Shown: piece after piece, positions 1 to 10,343 of the stretch
How positions within the stretch are numbered: position 1 is the stretch's first letter
How the letters are laid out: each line of letters starts with the position of its first letter
Source of the DNA: Bryobacteraceae bacterium
GTDB lineage: Bacteria > Acidobacteriota > Terriglobia > Bryobacterales > Bryobacteraceae
DNA length: 64,000 nucleotides
Assembly (NCBI GenBank): GCA_026129905.1
Contig: JAHCHE010000010.1
Coordinates: 124,001 to 188,000 of the forward strand
Direction of reading: 5' to 3'
Notes under the pieces: generated by a model
The model's input: the letters and a program-made list of their open reading frames with translations, nothing else
What the model was told of the DNA's origin: nothing
Databases searched by the model: none
Translations under genes and position numbers: made by a program

Positions 1-70
1 GGCAAGTGAAGCGCCAAACTCCGTAACGCGATGCGGAAACAGGCGCTCTCCCGAGTGGGGGCCGCAACGC

Positions 71-100
71 AATTTCAGCGGTCGCCAAACGACCGAAATT
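71..100 (+). promoter_or_regulatory. Inverted repeat directly upstream of the DUF1328 ribosome binding site
   Basis: Two nested complementary arms are visible: AATTTC pairs with GAAATT and GGTCG with CGACC, with a 3-nt bulge and a CCAAA loop. The repeat ends where the GGGAGG ribosome binding site begins (101-106). It could be an mRNA hairpin controlling access to the ribosome binding site, or an operator; the sequence alone cannot decide. Confidence 0.4.
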
Positions 101-112
101 GGGAGGTTATCT

Positions 113-277
113 ATGCTCGGCTGGACACTGACATTCTTGATCCTGGCTTTGCTGGCGGCATTGCTGGGATTCGGCGGCATCGCGACGGCCTTCGCGGGAA
201 TCGCCAAGATCCTGTTCGTGCTGTTCCTGATACTGTTCCTGGTGAGCTTGGTGGCGCGCTCCGCGCGAGGCGTCTAG
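113..277 (+). CDS. DUF1328 (YtjA-like) small membrane protein
   Basis: The 54-residue product is almost entirely hydrophobic, with two predicted membrane segments (about residues 4-22 and 26-47) separated by a short glycine/alanine-rich turn, which is the usual look and length of the DUF1328/YtjA family. The ATG lies 6 nt after a GGGAGG ribosome binding site and follows an inverted repeat. The function of the family is not established; members are small inner-membrane proteins often seen under envelope stress. It runs towards the 3' end of carB, from which it is separated by 4 nt. Confidence 0.75.
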   Translation: MLGWTLTFLILALLAALLGFGGIATAFAGIAKILFVLFLILFLVSLVARSARGV

Positions 278-281
278 CGCG

Positions 282-3200
282 TCACGCCACCGTCTTTTCG
301 CGCTGGTGAATCTGTTGGAGGCTCCACACGCGCACGGGGTCGCGGCGGCGGCTGGCGATTGCTTCGACGGCGGCTCGGGCGGCGCTCATCGTGGTAATGC
401 ACGGTACGCCATAGGAAAGGGCGGAGCGCCGGATGCGCCGCTCGTCGCTGAACGACTGCGCGCCGGCGGGCGTGTAGATGATGAGCTGAACGTCCCTGCC
501 CTTGATCAGGTCCACGACGTTGGGCCTTCCCTCGTTCACCTTGAAAACCCGCTTGCACGGCAGGCCCGCGCCCTCCAGCGCGGCCGCCGTGCCTCGGGTT
601 GCCACGAGTTCGAACCCGAACTCCAGGAACCGGCGCGCCGCCTCCAACATCGGCGGCTTATGCCGGTCGTTGACGCTCAGAAATACGCGGCCGCTATCCG
701 GCAGCGGCATGCCCGCGCTACGCTGCGCTTTCGCGAACGCCTCGCCGAAGTTCTCGCCCACGCCCATCACTTCTCCGGTCGAGCGCATTTCCGGTCCAAG
801 CGCCGGATCGACGCCCGGGAACTTGTGGAATGGGAACACGGGAGACTTGACGAACGAGAGCGGCGCCGGTAACACGCCCGAACTCATCCCCCCGGTGAGG
901 TGCGTCAGTTCCCGCAGTTTCTTGCCCAACATCAGGCCCACCGCCACCTTCGGCAGCGGCACGCCGGTGGCTTTCCCCACGTACGGAACCGTGCGCGAAG
1001 CCCGCGGGTTCACTTCCAGCACGTGAATCTCGCCGTCCTTGATCGCGTACTGAATGTTCATCAGTCCGATCACGTTCAGCGCCAACGCCAGCCTGGCGGT
1101 GTATTCCCGGATGGTCTCGATCTCGCGCTCGGACAGCGAAATTGCCGGCAGCACGCACGAGGAGTCGCCGGAGTGGATGCCCGCTTCCTCGATGTGCTCC
1201 ATGATGCCCGCGATCAGAACATCCTCGCCGTCGGCCAGCGCGTCCACGTCAATCTCGATGGCGTCTTCCAGGAACCGGTCGATCAGCACCGGCCGGTCCT
1301 GCGAAAACACCACCGCTTCCCGCATGTACCGGCGAACCGTGTCTTCGTCGTACGCGATCGCCATCGCCCGCCCGCCGAGCACGTAGCTGGGCCGCACCAG
1401 CACCGGATATCCGATCCGCCGCGCTTCGTCGCAGGCGCCCTCCACGCTCGCCGCCGATCCGTAAGCCGGCTTCGGAATCTCCAGCCGGTCGAGCAGCTTC
1501 CCGAACCGCTCCCGGTCCTCCGCCAGGTCGATGTTTTCCGGATCCGTCCCGATGATCGGCGCGCCTGCCCGCTTCAACGGCAGCGCCAGCGTCAGCGGCG
1601 TCTGCCCGCCGAACTGCACGATGATGCCGTCCGGCTTCTCGGTGTCGCAGATGTTGAGTACTTCCTCCAGCGCCAGGGGCTCGAAGTACAGCCGGTCGCT
1701 CGTGTCGTAGTCGGTCGACACGGTCTCCGGGTTGCAGTTCACCATGATCGATTCGTGCCCGAACTCCTGGAGCGCGAAGGAGGCGTGACAGCAGGCGTAG
1801 TCGAACTCGATGCCCTGCCCGATTCGGTTTGGCCCGCTGCCGAGAATGACCACCTTTCGGCGCGCGGTCGCCTCCGACTCGCACTCCGATTCGTAGCTGC
1901 TGTACAGGTACGGCGTGAAGCTTTCAAACTCCGCCGCGCAGGTGTCCACCCGGTTGAACACGGCCGTGATGCCCAGTTCCTTTCGCCGCGCGCGCACCGC
2001 CGCCGGGTCGCATTTCCACATCCGCGCCATGGCCGCGTCGGAGACGCCGCCGCGCTTGGCCTGGCGGAGCTTTTCGCGCGAGATCGTCGCCAGCGTTTCG
2101 CCGCTCAGTTCCTGCTCGAACCGCACCATGTCGCGCACCTGCGTGAGAAACCACGGGTCGATGGCCGTCATCTCGTGGATCTCTTCGATGGACCGCCCGC
2201 GCTCGAACGCGAACCGGATGTAGCGCAGCCGTTCCGGGTTCGGTGTGATCAGCCGCGACGGGATCAGGTGCTCCTCGAACGTGTCGGCGCCGGCGGACTT
2301 GCCGCTCTCCAGGCTCCGCATCCCCTTCGCCAGCGCCTGCCGGAATGTCCGGCCGATCGCCATGACCTCGCCCACGGACTTCATCTGCGTGCCCAACACC
2401 GGCTCGCTCCCCGGAAACTTCTCGAACTGCCAGCGCGGGATCTTCACCACCACGTAGTCGAGCGTCGGCTCAAAGCACGCCGGCGTCTTGCGCGTGATGT
2501 CGTTCGGGATCTCGTCCAGCCGGTAGCCCACCGCCAGCTTCGCCGCGATCTTCGCGATCGGAAAGCCTGTCGCTTTCGACGCCAGCGCGGAACTCCGCGA
2601 CACCCGCGGGTTCATCTCGATGATGACCATGCGGCCCGTCCGCGGATCGATGGCGAACTGAACGTTCGATCCGCCGGTGTCCACGCCCACCTCGCGCAGG
2701 CACGCGAGCGCGGCGTCGCGCATCATCTGGTATTCCCGGTCGGTCAGCGTCTGCGCCGGCGCCACCGTAATCGAGTCGCCCGTATGCACGCCCATCGGGT
2801 CGAAGTTCTCGATCGAGCAGATGATGATGGCGTTGTCGGCAAGATCTCGCATCACCTCCAGCTCGAACTCTTTCCACCCGAGCACGCTCTCCTCGATCAG
2901 CACTTCGTGCACCGGCGACAACTCCAGCCCGTAGGCCAGGATCTCCTCGAGGTCCTCCAGGTTGTACGCGATGCCGCTGCCGCTGCCTCCGAGCGTGAAA
3001 CTCGGCCGCAGAATCACGGGATAGCCGATCCGCGCCGCGAACGCCACGCCGTCATCGACGTTGTTCACCAGTTGCGACTGCGGCGTATCCAGGCCGATCC
3101 GCGTCATCGCGTCTTTGAACAGCAGCCGGTCTTCCGCCTTCTTGATCGCCTCCAGCTTGGCGCCGATCAACTCGACGCCGTAGCGGTCCAGCACCCCCGC

Positions 3201-3512
3201 TTCGGCCAGGGCCACCGACAGATTCAATCCCGTCTGCCCGCCCACAGTAGACAACAGCGCGTCGGGCCGCTCCTTCCGGATCACCTCTTCGGCGTACTCC
3301 ACCGTGAGCGGTTCCACGTACGTGCTGTCGGCCATGTTCGGGTCCGTCATGATGGTGGCCGGGTTGGAGTTGATGAGGACCACTTCATAGCCGTCCGAGC
3401 GCAGCGCCTTGCACGCCTGGGTGCCGGAGTAGTCGAATTCGCAGGCCTGGCCGATCACGATCGGCCCCGAGCCTACGATCAGAATGCGGTGGATGTCGGT
3501 TCGTCTAGGCAT
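282..3512 (-). CDS. carB: Carbamoyl-phosphate synthase large subunit
   Basis: At 1076 residues this is full length for CarB. It makes carbamoyl phosphate from bicarbonate, ATP and glutamine-derived ammonia for pyrimidine and arginine synthesis. Two homologous ATP-grasp halves are visible, each opening with a nucleotide-binding GSGP motif ([20 protein letters not shown] near residue 10 and [20 protein letters not shown] near 553), followed by typical GGQTGLNL and GGQTPLTL stretches; the last 130 residues form the MGS-like allosteric domain. The gene starts 8 nt inside carA, so the two subunits are translationally coupled. Confidence 0.97.
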   Translation of the reverse strand: MPRRTDIHRILIVGSGPIVIGQACEFDYSGTQACKALRSDGYEVVLINSNPATIMTDPNMADSTYVEPLTVEYAEEVIRKERPDALLSTVGGQTGLNLSVALAEAGVLDRYGVELIGAKLEAIKKAEDRLLFKDAMTRIGLDTPQSQLVNNVDDGVAFAARIGYPVILRPSFTLGGSGSGIAYNLEDLEEILAYGLELSPVHEVLIEESVLGWKEFELEVMRDLADNAIIICSIENFDPMGVHTGDSITVAPAQTLTDREYQMMRDAALACLREVGVDTGGSNVQFAIDPRTGRMVIIEMNPRVSRSSALASKATGFPIAKIAAKLAVGYRLDEIPNDITRKTPACFEPTLDYVVVKIPRWQFEKFPGSEPVLGTQMKSVGEVMAIGRTFRQALAKGMRSLESGKSAGADTFEEHLIPSRLITPNPERLRYIRFAFERGRSIEEIHEMTAIDPWFLTQVRDMVRFEQELSGETLATISREKLRQAKRGGVSDAAMARMWKCDPAAVRARRKELGITAVFNRVDTCAAEFESFTPYLYSSYESECESEATARRKVVILGSGPNRIGQGIEFDYACCHASFALQEFGHESIMVNCNPETVSTDYDTSDRLYFEPLALEEVLNICDTEKPDGIIVQFGGQTPLTLALPLKRAGAPIIGTDPENIDLAEDRERFGKLLDRLEIPKPAYGSAASVEGACDEARRIGYPVLVRPSYVLGGRAMAIAYDEDTVRRYMREAVVFSQDRPVLIDRFLEDAIEIDVDALADGEDVLIAGIMEHIEEAGIHSGDSSCVLPAISLSEREIETIREYTARLALALNVIGLMNIQYAIKDGEIHVLEVNPRASRTVPYVGKATGVPLPKVAVGLMLGKKLRELTHLTGGMSSGVLPAPLSFVKSPVFPFHKFPGVDPALGPEMRSTGEVMGVGENFGEAFAKAQRSAGMPLPDSGRVFLSVNDRHKPPMLEAARRFLEFGFELVATRGTAAALEGAGLPCKRVFKVNEGRPNVVDLIKGRDVQLIIYTPAGAQSFSDERRIRRSALSYGVPCITTMSAARAAVEAIASRRRDPVRVWSLQQIHQREKTVA

Positions 3513-4647
3513 TCCCGGACGGATTCCTGAATTCTTCCATTAACTTGACGAAATCGTCAAACAGGTAGCGCGAGTCGTGCGGCCCCGGCGAAGCCTCCGG
3601 GTGGTACTGCACGCAGAACAGCGGGTGATTCCGGTGGCGGAATCCCTCCAGCGTCTGGTCGTTGAGGTTGATGTGCGTCAGTTCGATCTCATTCGCATTC
3701 AGCGAATCCGGATCGATGGCGAACCCGTGGTTCTGCGAGGTGATCTCCACCCTGTTCGGCCGATAGTGCAGCACCGGATGATTCGCGCCGCGGTGCCCGA
3801 ATTTCAGCTTGAAGCTCTTGCCTCCCAGCGCCAGCCCCAGCACCTGGTGTCCCAGGCAGATGCCGAACATCGGCTTCCGGCCGATCAGCTTGCGTGCTTC
3901 CGCCGCCTGCTCCACCAGCGGCTCCGGATCGCCCGGGCCGTTGGACAGGAACACGCCGTCCGGGTTGAGCGCCAGGACGTCCTCGGCCGATGTGGCCGCG
4001 GGCACGACGGTGACCCGGCAGCCGGTCTGCACCAGCCGCCGCAGGATGTTGCGCTTGATGCCGTAGTCGTATGCGACGACGTGAAATCGCGCGGGCGGAG
4101 GAGGAGGAACCGGGTCCGAGGGCGAGCACGCCTCCGCCGGCTGCGTCCATTCGTAGGGCTGCTCGGTGGAGACCCGGGTCGCCAGCCCGAGTCCCTCCAT
4201 CGATGAAATCGCGCGCGCTTTCCGCACCAGTTCTTCCGGATCGCCGCTCGCCGCCACGACGCCCCGCATCACCCCGCGCGTCCGCAGCCGCCGTACCAGC
4301 GTCCGCGTGTCGACGTCGGAGATCACGGGTATGCCGTGTCCCGCCAGAAAGCGGTCCGCCGTCTCCTCGGACCGCCAGTTGCTCGCGATGGGCGAAAAAT
4401 CGCGCACCACCAGCCCCTCGATATACGGCCGGGCGGCTTCCTTATCCGCCATGTTCGCGCCGTAGTTGCCGATCTGCGGATTGGTCAACACGACGATCTG
4501 GCCGCAGTACGACGGGTCCGTGAAAATCTCCTGGTAGCCCGTAATGGAGGTATTGAAAACCACTTCGCCGGAGGACTCTCCGGACGCACCAAATCCCCGA
4601 CCCTCGAAGACCGTACCGTCCTCCAGGGCGAGCCAGGCTTTCCTCAA
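3505..4647 (-). CDS. carA: Carbamoyl-phosphate synthase small (glutamine amidotransferase) subunit
   Basis: The 380-residue protein has the CarA N-terminal domain (starting [18 protein letters not shown]) and a class I glutaminase domain with the nucleophile cysteine in [10 protein letters not shown] and the [10 protein letters not shown] motif carrying the catalytic His/Glu. It hydrolyses glutamine and channels ammonia to CarB. The start is a TTG preceded by AGGAG eight nucleotides upstream. It overlaps carB by 8 nt. No pyrimidine-responsive leader was recognised. Confidence 0.96.
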   Translation of the reverse strand: MRKAWLALEDGTVFEGRGFGASGESSGEVVFNTSITGYQEIFTDPSYCGQIVVLTNPQIGNYGANMADKEAARPYIEGLVVRDFSPIASNWRSEETADRFLAGHGIPVISDVDTRTLVRRLRTRGVMRGVVAASGDPEELVRKARAISSMEGLGLATRVSTEQPYEWTQPAEACSPSDPVPPPPPARFHVVAYDYGIKRNILRRLVQTGCRVTVVPAATSAEDVLALNPDGVFLSNGPGDPEPLVEQAAEARKLIGRKPMFGICLGHQVLGLALGGKSFKLKFGHRGANHPVLHYRPNRVEITSQNHGFAIDPDSLNANEIELTHINLNDQTLEGFRHRNHPLFCVQYHPEASPGPHDSRYLFDDFVKLMEEFRNPSGNA

Positions 4648-4681
4648 TCGGGTGACTCCTATGCCGGAAGGCGCAACCCGT

Positions 4682-4687
4682 ATTTTA
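4682..4687 (-). promoter_or_regulatory. Possible -10 box for carAB
   Basis: TAAAAT on the minus strand, about 35 nt ahead of the carA TTG start, would give a leader near 30 nt containing the AGGAG ribosome binding site. No convincing -35 partner is visible, so this is weak. Confidence 0.25.
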
Positions 4688-5134
4688 ACAGGCGTCCGCC
4701 AGCCTCGCGCCGGGGGCCGGCGGAAAGATCCCAGCGGCGTAGGCTCCGCGGCCCCGTTCCGCGGTCATGCAGGTCTTGCCGCGCCAGGTTTTCCTGCCGA
4801 GCCGGCCTGTGACTGCTTGGCCAATTGCCGCCGCCGCTGCCGGGCCGGTGGGTTTCGCGCGGGCGCGACGCATGTCGGGAATTTCTGCGAAAACCTGCCC
4901 GTCTCCGGAAGTCATTGTTCGCAAAGCATTTGCCGGCGCTTTCGGCAGCGCGACGCAACTTCCGCCGGCGATGCGTCGCGGCGCGCGATCGTGATCACGC
5001 GGCGGAGACGGTTGGAAGCTGGCGAAGGGCCGGCCGTCGTGGGAGCGGAAGACAGGGACGTGACGAGCGACGTCCCAGAGGCGCTGGTACTCGGAGGGGG
5101 GCCGGTGGTGGAGAGTGGAAGCGTAGTTCGACAT
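4685..5134 (-). CDS. Doubtful small ORF upstream of carA
   Basis: A 149-codon frame begins with ATG nine nucleotides after AGGA and stops 37 nt before carA. The composition is rich in Arg, Pro and Ala with no recognisable domain, signal peptide or membrane segment, and several frames are open here because of the high GC content. It may be spurious. Apart from it, the 617-nt interval 4648-5264 holds only a possible carAB -10 box and a purine-rich stretch (5150-5240). Confidence 0.2.
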   Translation of the reverse strand: MSNYASTLHHRPPSEYQRLWDVARHVPVFRSHDGRPFASFQPSPPRDHDRAPRRIAGGSCVALPKAPANALRTMTSGDGQVFAEIPDMRRARAKPTGPAAAAAIGQAVTGRLGRKTWRGKTCMTAERGRGAYAAGIFPPAPGARLADAC

Positions 5135-5253
5135 AAATCGGTTCCTGGTGAGGATTTTAAGGGGTAGGTGGAGGGAAATCGCTTTTGGGTCTTAGGGAAA
5201 TGGAGTGGAATGAGGGGGATAGAGGGAGGAAATGGGTTGTGACTGGTTGAAAA

Positions 5254-5278
5254 GCTGTCAGCTTTCAGCGGTCAGCCG
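5254..5278. repeat. Short tandem heptamer repeat
   Basis: Three and a half units of the pattern AGCNNTC follow one another (AGCTGTC, AGCTTTC, AGCGGTC, AGCC), equivalent to GCTGANN on the other strand. The array spans the 3' end of the neighbouring minus-strand gene. Such low-complexity extragenic units occur in many high-GC genomes; no function is implied. Confidence 0.5.
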
Positions 5279-5867
5279 CTTCTCGCGACGGCCACTCGGT
5301 TGGGCGATTGCGGACGCCGGGGTAGGTGGTGACGGCGCCGGTGCGGATGTCCCAGTAAAGGGACTTGTGCTCGGGGTGCTGCCAGTCGTCGGTGGTCCAG
5401 TCGGCGAAGGGTTTGTACCAGAGAGACTCGGCGGGCTGGAGAGCGTACTGGGAATCGATGGGGGCGAAGATGCCCTGTAGTTCTTCGGCGTGGTTGGGCC
5501 AGAGTTCGGCAAGGTTCGGAAGGAGAAATGGCAGTACGCCCAGGGGGCGGTATCTGCGGTCTTCGCGCCACTTTGGAAATTCGCGACGAAGGCGGCCGAG
5601 GGGGATGGCGGACATGGGGAAGCAGAGGTCGTAGCCGTGGCGAGAGAGCGCAGGCGGGAGGGCGCCGGACTGGTCGGCGAAGAGAACGCGGCGGCCGTCG
5701 AGCTTGAAGCTGAAGGCGGCTGGGGCGGTGAGAATTGCGTCGCCGATTTTGCCGCCCAGGGCTTGAAGGCCGAGGGGAGGCCAGCTCCGGGCGAGGTGAG
5801 GGAAGAAGGCTTCCTGGAAAGGATACCGGAAAGTCCGAACAGCGTTGATCGTGCGTTCCTCACTTCC
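5265..5867 (-). CDS. Uncharacterised protein; reading frame open but start codon unclear
   Basis: The frame reads as a plausible globular protein from about 5850 to the stop at 5265 (for example [47 protein letters not shown]). The only in-frame ATG is at 5615, which would cut away about 80 protein-like residues, and no ATG, GTG or TTG exists in frame above it before the TGA at 5868-5870. A GTG at 5863 overlaps the stop of the upstream DUF2200 gene (GTGA), exactly where a coupled start is expected, but it lies in another frame. A one-base indel near 5830-5860, or a non-standard start, would explain this. I do not recognise the family. Confidence 0.45.
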   Translation of the reverse strand, partial: GSEERTINAVRTFRYPFQEAFFPHLARSWPPLGLQALGGKIGDAILTAPAAFSFKLDGRRVLFADQSGALPPALSRHGYDLCFPMSAIPLGRLRREFPKWREDRRYRPLGVLPFLLPNLAELWPNHAEELQGIFAPIDSQYALQPAESLWYKPFADWTTDDWQHPEHKSLYWDIRTGAVTTYPGVRNRPTEWPSREAADR

Positions 5868-6210
5868 TCAGGATCTTGTCCATGGCCTTTCCCCTGGCCA
5901 GTTCATCCACCAGCTTGTCCAGATAACGGATCTGTTGCATGAGCTTATCCTCGATCTCCTCCACCCGGTAGCCGCAGATCACGCCCGTAATCCTGGAGAC
6001 GTTCGGATTGATCCGTGGCGCCTGGGCGAAGAAAGTCTCGAAGTCGACCTTCTTGTCGATCTGCTGTTGCAGCGTCCGTTCATCGTAGCCGGTTAGCCAG
6101 TGGATGATGGCATGCACCTCCTCCTTCGTGCGACCCTTCTTCTCCGCCTTGGCGATGTAATGCGGGTAGACGCTTGCGAACGCCATTCTGAATACTCTCG
6201 TGTTGTCCAT
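5860..6210 (-). CDS. DUF2200 family protein
   Basis: The 116-residue product opens [19 protein letters not shown] and contains the DUF2200 pattern of a small helical protein ([14 protein letters not shown], then [12 protein letters not shown] at the C-terminus). The function is unknown. I chose the ATG at 6210 because GAGGAG precedes it by about 10 nt and family members begin at this residue; the open frame extends further upstream only as low-complexity sequence. The next gene on the same strand overlaps its stop. Confidence 0.75.
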   Translation of the reverse strand: MDNTRVFRMAFASVYPHYIAKAEKKGRTKEEVHAIIHWLTGYDERTLQQQIDKKVDFETFFAQAPRINPNVSRITGVICGYRVEEIEDKLMQQIRYLDKLVDELARGKAMDKILRK

Positions 6211-6306
6211 GGACGCGTTACTCCTCAGGACCTGCGCGCGATAGCGAAGATCGACCATTCCATTCGCCCCACGACGTGGGCAAAGGCAGGTACCGGGAGG
6301 GGCTGG

Positions 6307-6312
6307 TAGAAT
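6307..6312 (+). promoter_or_regulatory. TAGAAT -10 box of the SMP-30 gene (leaderless arrangement)
   Basis: TAGAAT ends 7 nt before the ATG at 6320, so transcription would start at or next to the start codon. No ribosome binding site lies close to the ATG. There is no clear -35. Confidence 0.35.
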
Positions 6313-6319
6313 CGAACGC

Positions 6320-7351
6320 ATGCGTACGAAACCCATCCTCCTCTCCCTGGTTCTGTTTACCATATTCATTCTGGCGTGCGGCTCCGAGGAGCCGGCGCGA
6401 GAAACGGCAACCATGCAGGAACAGGCATCCGCGGGTGAAATTGTCAGGCTCGATCCGGCTATGGACGAGATCGCTCCCGCTGCGGCGAGGATCGAGAAGC
6501 TCGGCGGCGGATTTCAGTTCACCGAGGGTCCGGTGTGGATGAAAGAGGGCTATCTTCTCTTCAGCGACATACCGGCCAACGTCATTCGGAAATGGACGCC
6601 GGACGGGGCGTTCACGGTTTTCCGTGAAAAGAGCGGGTACGAAGGAACGGACGCTCCGGCGGGGGCCTTCATCGGCTCGAACGGGCTGACGCTCGATGGG
6701 GAAGGCCGTCTCATCATTTGCGAGCACGGCAGCGGGCGGGTCACGCGACTGGAGAAAGACGGCAAGCTCACGGTGCTCGCGGCCCGCTATGAAGGCAAGC
6801 GGCTCAACAGCCCGAACGACGCCGTGTACAAGTCCGACGGGACGCTTTACTTCACCGATCCTCCGTACGGCTTCGTGAAGCAGGACGAGGATCCCAAAAA
6901 GGAGCTGAAGTTCAACGGGATTTACCGGCTGAAAAACGACAAGCTGGAACTGCTGGTCAAGGACATGACCCGGCCGAACGGGCTCGCCTTTTCGCCCGAC
7001 GAGAAGGTCTTGTACGTGGCCAATTCGGACCCGGCGCGAAAGGTCTGGATGCGGTTCGACGTGACGGGCGACGGGCGGCTAGCGAACGGCCAGGTGTTCT
7101 TCGACGTCACGGCGGAGACCGCGGAGGGCCTGCCGGACGGGATGAAGGTGGATCAGAAGGGCAACCTCTACTGCACGGGGCCAGGCGGGGTGTGGGTGTT
7201 TACGCCGGAGGGCAAACACCTGGGCACGATCAAGCCGGCGGAAGTTCCGGCCAACTGCGGGTGGGGCGACGAAGACGGCAAGACGCTGTACATGACCGCG
7301 CGCACGGGTCTGTATCGGGTGAAGCTGGGCATCGCCGGAATCCGGCCGTAG
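6320..7351 (+). CDS. Secreted SMP-30/gluconolactonase-like lipoprotein
   Basis: The 343-residue protein has a lipoprotein signal (hydrophobic [14 protein letters not shown], acylated Cys at residue 20) and an SMP-30/LRE six-bladed propeller. Visible family motifs include [62 protein letters not shown] and [17 protein letters not shown]; the Glu, Asn and Asp in these are the usual divalent-metal ligands. Such enzymes hydrolyse sugar lactones, here on the outer face of a membrane. It ends about 115 nt before the aldehyde oxidoreductase operon, which has its own promoter; joint sugar oxidation is possible but inferred. Confidence 0.85.
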   Translation: MRTKPILLSLVLFTIFILACGSEEPARETATMQEQASAGEIVRLDPAMDEIAPAAARIEKLGGGFQFTEGPVWMKEGYLLFSDIPANVIRKWTPDGAFTVFREKSGYEGTDAPAGAFIGSNGLTLDGEGRLIICEHGSGRVTRLEKDGKLTVLAARYEGKRLNSPNDAVYKSDGTLYFTDPPYGFVKQDEDPKKELKFNGIYRLKNDKLELLVKDMTRPNGLAFSPDEKVLYVANSDPARKVWMRFDVTGDGRLANGQVFFDVTAETAEGLPDGMKVDQKGNLYCTGPGGVWVFTPEGKHLGTIKPAEVPANCGWGDEDGKTLYMTARTGLYRVKLGIAGIRP

Positions 7352-7378
7352 CTCGCGGCGCCCGGCGCGCGAGGGGGC

Positions 7379-7407
7379 TTGATTGTCGCAGGGGCGGCGA
7401 GTATAGT
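7379..7407 (+). promoter_or_regulatory. Sigma-70 type promoter of the aldehyde oxidoreductase operon
   Basis: TTGATT and TATAGT are separated by 17 nt, matching four and five of six consensus bases. The predicted transcript starts near 7414, some 54 nt before the GTG start of the iron-sulfur subunit. Confidence 0.55.
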
Positions 7408-7467
7408 AGCGTTCGTGGACCAAATCAGATATATAGGTCCTGAAATGCCGCATACGGAGCCGCTGCC

Positions 7468-8097
7468 GTGAAACCAAACGACGATGAATCCGAACGAAGC
7501 GCGCTGAGCCGCAGGCGCTTCTTCAACTCGATGGCCGCCGGGGCGGGCGGGGCCGCCCTGATTGCCGGGCCCGGGGAGGGGCGCGATCCGCGGCTGGAGG
7601 CGCCGCCGGATCGCGCGGAGACGATCCGAATCCCGCTGACCGTCAACGGCCGCCAGCACAGCCTGACGGTGGAGCCGCGGTGGACCCTGCTGTACGCGCT
7701 GCGGGAACAGCTCGGACTCACGGGCACGAAGCCGGGCTGCGAGCGGGGCGAATGCGGCGCTTGCACGGTGCTGATCGACGGCCAGGTCCGCTACGCCTGC
7801 ATGACGCTGGCGGTGGAGGCCGCCGGCGCGAGCATCACCACGCTCGAAGGGCTGATGCGCGGAGAAGAACTCGGCCCGGTACAGCAGGCGTTCGCGCAGG
7901 AGGACGCCTTCCAATGCGGCTATTGCACGCCGGGTCAGGCGATGAGCGCCGAGGGACTGTTGCGCAAGAGCCCCAACCCCTCGGTGGATGAAATCCGCGA
8001 GGAGATGAGCGGGAACCTCTGCCGCTGCGGCGCATACCCGCACATCGTGAAGGCCGTCCAGCGCGCCGCGTCGATGAGGAAAGGAGGCGTGTCATGA
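7468..8097 (+). CDS. Periplasmic aldehyde oxidoreductase, [2Fe-2S] subunit (PaoA-like)
   Basis: The 209-residue protein begins with a Tat signal (LSRRRFFNSMAAGAGG) and then shows the two [2Fe-2S] modules of the xanthine oxidase family: the plant-ferredoxin-type cluster CERGECGACTVL plus a distal Cys, and the second cluster CGYCTPG with CRCGAYPHIVKA. It transfers electrons from the molybdenum subunit to FAD. The start is GTG with GGAG about 9 nt upstream. The Tat signal implies that the folded complex is exported, as for E. coli PaoABC. It overlaps the next gene by 4 nt. Confidence 0.9.
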   Translation: MKPNDDESERSALSRRRFFNSMAAGAGGAALIAGPGEGRDPRLEAPPDRAETIRIPLTVNGRQHSLTVEPRWTLLYALREQLGLTGTKPGCERGECGACTVLIDGQVRYACMTLAVEAAGASITTLEGLMRGEELGPVQQAFAQEDAFQCGYCTPGQAMSAEGLLRKSPNPSVDEIREEMSGNLCRCGAYPHIVKAVQRAASMRKGGVS

Positions 8098-10340
8098 ACC
8101 CCAAGCCCTGGGGCGACACCGCCGTTGTCGGCAAGCCGGTCTCGCGGATCGACGCGTATGAACGGTTGAGCGGGGCGGCCATCTACTCGCTCGACGTACT
8201 GCTGCCGGACATGCTTCACGCGGCGATTCTGCGCTGCCCGCACGCGCACGCGATCGTGAAGAAGGTGGACGCCTCGGCGGCGCTTGCAATGCCGGGCGTG
8301 CGCGCCGTGCTCACGGACGCCGACCAGGAAGCGCGGATCCCCTGGCATCCGGACGCGCAGGGGAAGCCGGTGAGCCGCCTGTTCGATCCCCACTGCCGAT
8401 GCGAGGGCGAGGAAGTGGCCGCCGTCGCCGCGGAGACGCCGCAGCAGGCGGCCGACGCTTTGCGGCGGATCCGGGTGGAGTATGAAACACGGCCGTTTGT
8501 GATCGAGATGGAGGCTGCGCATCGAGCGGGCGCGACCCAGGTACACGATGGCGGCAACTACGTCTATCCGCCCGGCACGGGCGATACGGAACGCGGCGAC
8601 GTGGCCAAAGGCTTCGCGGAGGCGGACGTCGTGCTCGAGGAGACCTACCGGACCTCGTGCGAGATCCACACGACGATGGAGGTCCACGGATCGGTGGCGA
8701 AGTGGGACGGCAAGCGCCTGACGGTTTGGAATACGACCCAAGGCGTCTTCGACGACCAGGCGGCGCTGGCGGCGGCGCTAAAGATGCCGCTGAGCGACGT
8801 TCGGGTGATCGGGCATTACATGGGCGGAGGCTTCGGCAGCAAGCTGAACCTGGGCAAGTACACGGTGATCGCCGCGCTGTTCGCGCGCAAGACGGGACGG
8901 CCGGTGAAGCTGTTCCTGTCGCGCGAGGAAACCTTTCTCTCGGTGGGAAACAGACCCGCGCACACTATGAAGCTGAAAGCGGGCGTGAGGAAGGACGGTA
9001 CGCTCACCGCGCTGGAACTCAACGGGATCGGAACGGTGGGCGCCTACACGGATTGGACGACGGTGGGTTACCAGGTGGCGGACCTGTACCTGTGTCCGAA
9101 CGTGCGGGTGAAAGAGCTACAGGTGTACACGCACGCGGGGCAGAGCCGGCCGTTCCGGGCGCCGGGGTTTCCGCAGTGCTCCTGGGCGCTCGAGCAGATG
9201 ATGGACGCGCTGGCGGAAAAGATCGGCATGGACCCGGTGGAATTCCGGCTGAAGAACATCGCCGCGGTTTCGCAGGCGGAAGAGAACAAGCCGTACACGT
9301 CCACCGGCTTCGCCGAATGCCTGCGGGAAGGGGCGCGCGTGTTCGGATGGCGCCAGGCGCGAGAGCGCAAGAAGGGCGATGGAGCGTGGGTGCGGGGCGC
9401 GGGCATGGCGGGAGGCATGTGGGGCTACGCCGGAGGTCCGCCGTCCACGGCCATCGTCAGGCTCTACGCCGACGGCAGCGTCAATCTGAACATCGGGGCC
9501 TCCGACCTGGGCACCGGAACCAAGACCGTAATGGCGATGGTGGTGGCCGAGGAGCTGGGGGTTCCGCTCGATCGGATTCAGATTGAGAGCGCCGACACGG
9601 CGACGACGCAGTACACGGGCGCCAGCGGCGGCAGCAAAACGGTGATGGTGGATTCGCCGGCCGTGCGCGCGGCGGCGCTGGAAGTGAAGGCCGCCCTGGT
9701 GCAGATGGCCGCCGGACAGTTGCAGGCCGCGGCTTCTGGACTTTCGCTGGTCAATGGCGAAATCGTCTCGGCGGACTCGCCGGATAAGAGAGTCAAAGTC
9801 CAGGACCTGAAGACGCTTAAGGAGCAGCAGGTGGTGGTCGGCGTAGGCCGGCGCGGGCCGAATCCCGCGGGAAAGGTCATCCGGCCTTTCGCGGCGCAGT
9901 TCGCCGAGGTGGAAGTGAACACGCGCACCGGCGAGATGCGCGTGCTGCGGATGGCGGCGGCGCACGACAGCGGACGGGTGATGAACCGGCTGACGTATGA
10001 AAACCAGGTCTTCGGCGGCATGACCATGGGCATCGGCCTGGCGATGACGGAGCAGCGGATCCTGGATCGCGAGACCGGGAAGATGGTGAACGCCAACTGG
10101 CACGACTACAAGATTCCGACGATGAAGGACGCGCCGGCCGACATGACGTGCGTGGCGATCGATCCGCACGATCACGAATGCGATACCACGAGCACAAAGG
10201 GATTGGGCGAACCGGCGATGGTGCCCACGGCGGCGGCGGTGGCAAACGCCTTCTACCATGCCACCGGCGTGCGGATGACGTCGGCGCCGATCACGCCGGC
10301 GGAGGCGATCGCCGCATTGTCGAAGCGGAGGAAGGGGTGA
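8094..10340 (+). CDS. Molybdopterin-binding subunit of the aldehyde oxidoreductase (PaoC-like)
   Basis: The 748-residue protein is the catalytic xanthine dehydrogenase-type subunit that binds the molybdenum cofactor and oxidises aldehydes or N-heterocycles. Family landmarks are GEEVAAVAAETPQQAADAL in the a/b hammerhead domain, YMGGGFGSKLN, SRPFRAPGFPQ, YTGASGGSKTVM and the C-terminal KGLGEPAMVPTAAAVANA, whose Glu is the catalytic base. The substrate cannot be read from the sequence. It overlaps the FeS subunit (ATGA) and is followed 3 nt later by the FAD subunit; the gene order A-C-B differs from E. coli A-B-C. Confidence 0.92.
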   Translation: MNPKPWGDTAVVGKPVSRIDAYERLSGAAIYSLDVLLPDMLHAAILRCPHAHAIVKKVDASAALAMPGVRAVLTDADQEARIPWHPDAQGKPVSRLFDPHCRCEGEEVAAVAAETPQQAADALRRIRVEYETRPFVIEMEAAHRAGATQVHDGGNYVYPPGTGDTERGDVAKGFAEADVVLEETYRTSCEIHTTMEVHGSVAKWDGKRLTVWNTTQGVFDDQAALAAALKMPLSDVRVIGHYMGGGFGSKLNLGKYTVIAALFARKTGRPVKLFLSREETFLSVGNRPAHTMKLKAGVRKDGTLTALELNGIGTVGAYTDWTTVGYQVADLYLCPNVRVKELQVYTHAGQSRPFRAPGFPQCSWALEQMMDALAEKIGMDPVEFRLKNIAAVSQAEENKPYTSTGFAECLREGARVFGWRQARERKKGDGAWVRGAGMAGGMWGYAGGPPSTAIVRLYADGSVNLNIGASDLGTGTKTVMAMVVAEELGVPLDRIQIESADTATTQYTGASGGSKTVMVDSPAVRAAALEVKAALVQMAAGQLQAAASGLSLVNGEIVSADSPDKRVKVQDLKTLKEQQVVVGVGRRGPNPAGKVIRPFAAQFAEVEVNTRTGEMRVLRMAAAHDSGRVMNRLTYENQVFGGMTMGIGLAMTEQRILDRETGKMVNANWHDYKIPTMKDAPADMTCVAIDPHDHECDTTSTKGLGEPAMVPTAAAVANAFYHATGVRMTSAPITPAEAIAALSKRRKG

Positions 10341-10343
10341 GCC

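Noticed and set aside
900-3530. An 876-codon open frame antisense to carB
   Set aside because: It is rich in His, Arg and Gln with no domain, and it mirrors the codon bias of the real carB gene on the other strand.
4659-4958. Additional overlapping small ORFs upstream of carA
   Set aside because: Several frames are open at once in this GC-rich stretch; none shows protein-like composition, so only one is listed, with low confidence.
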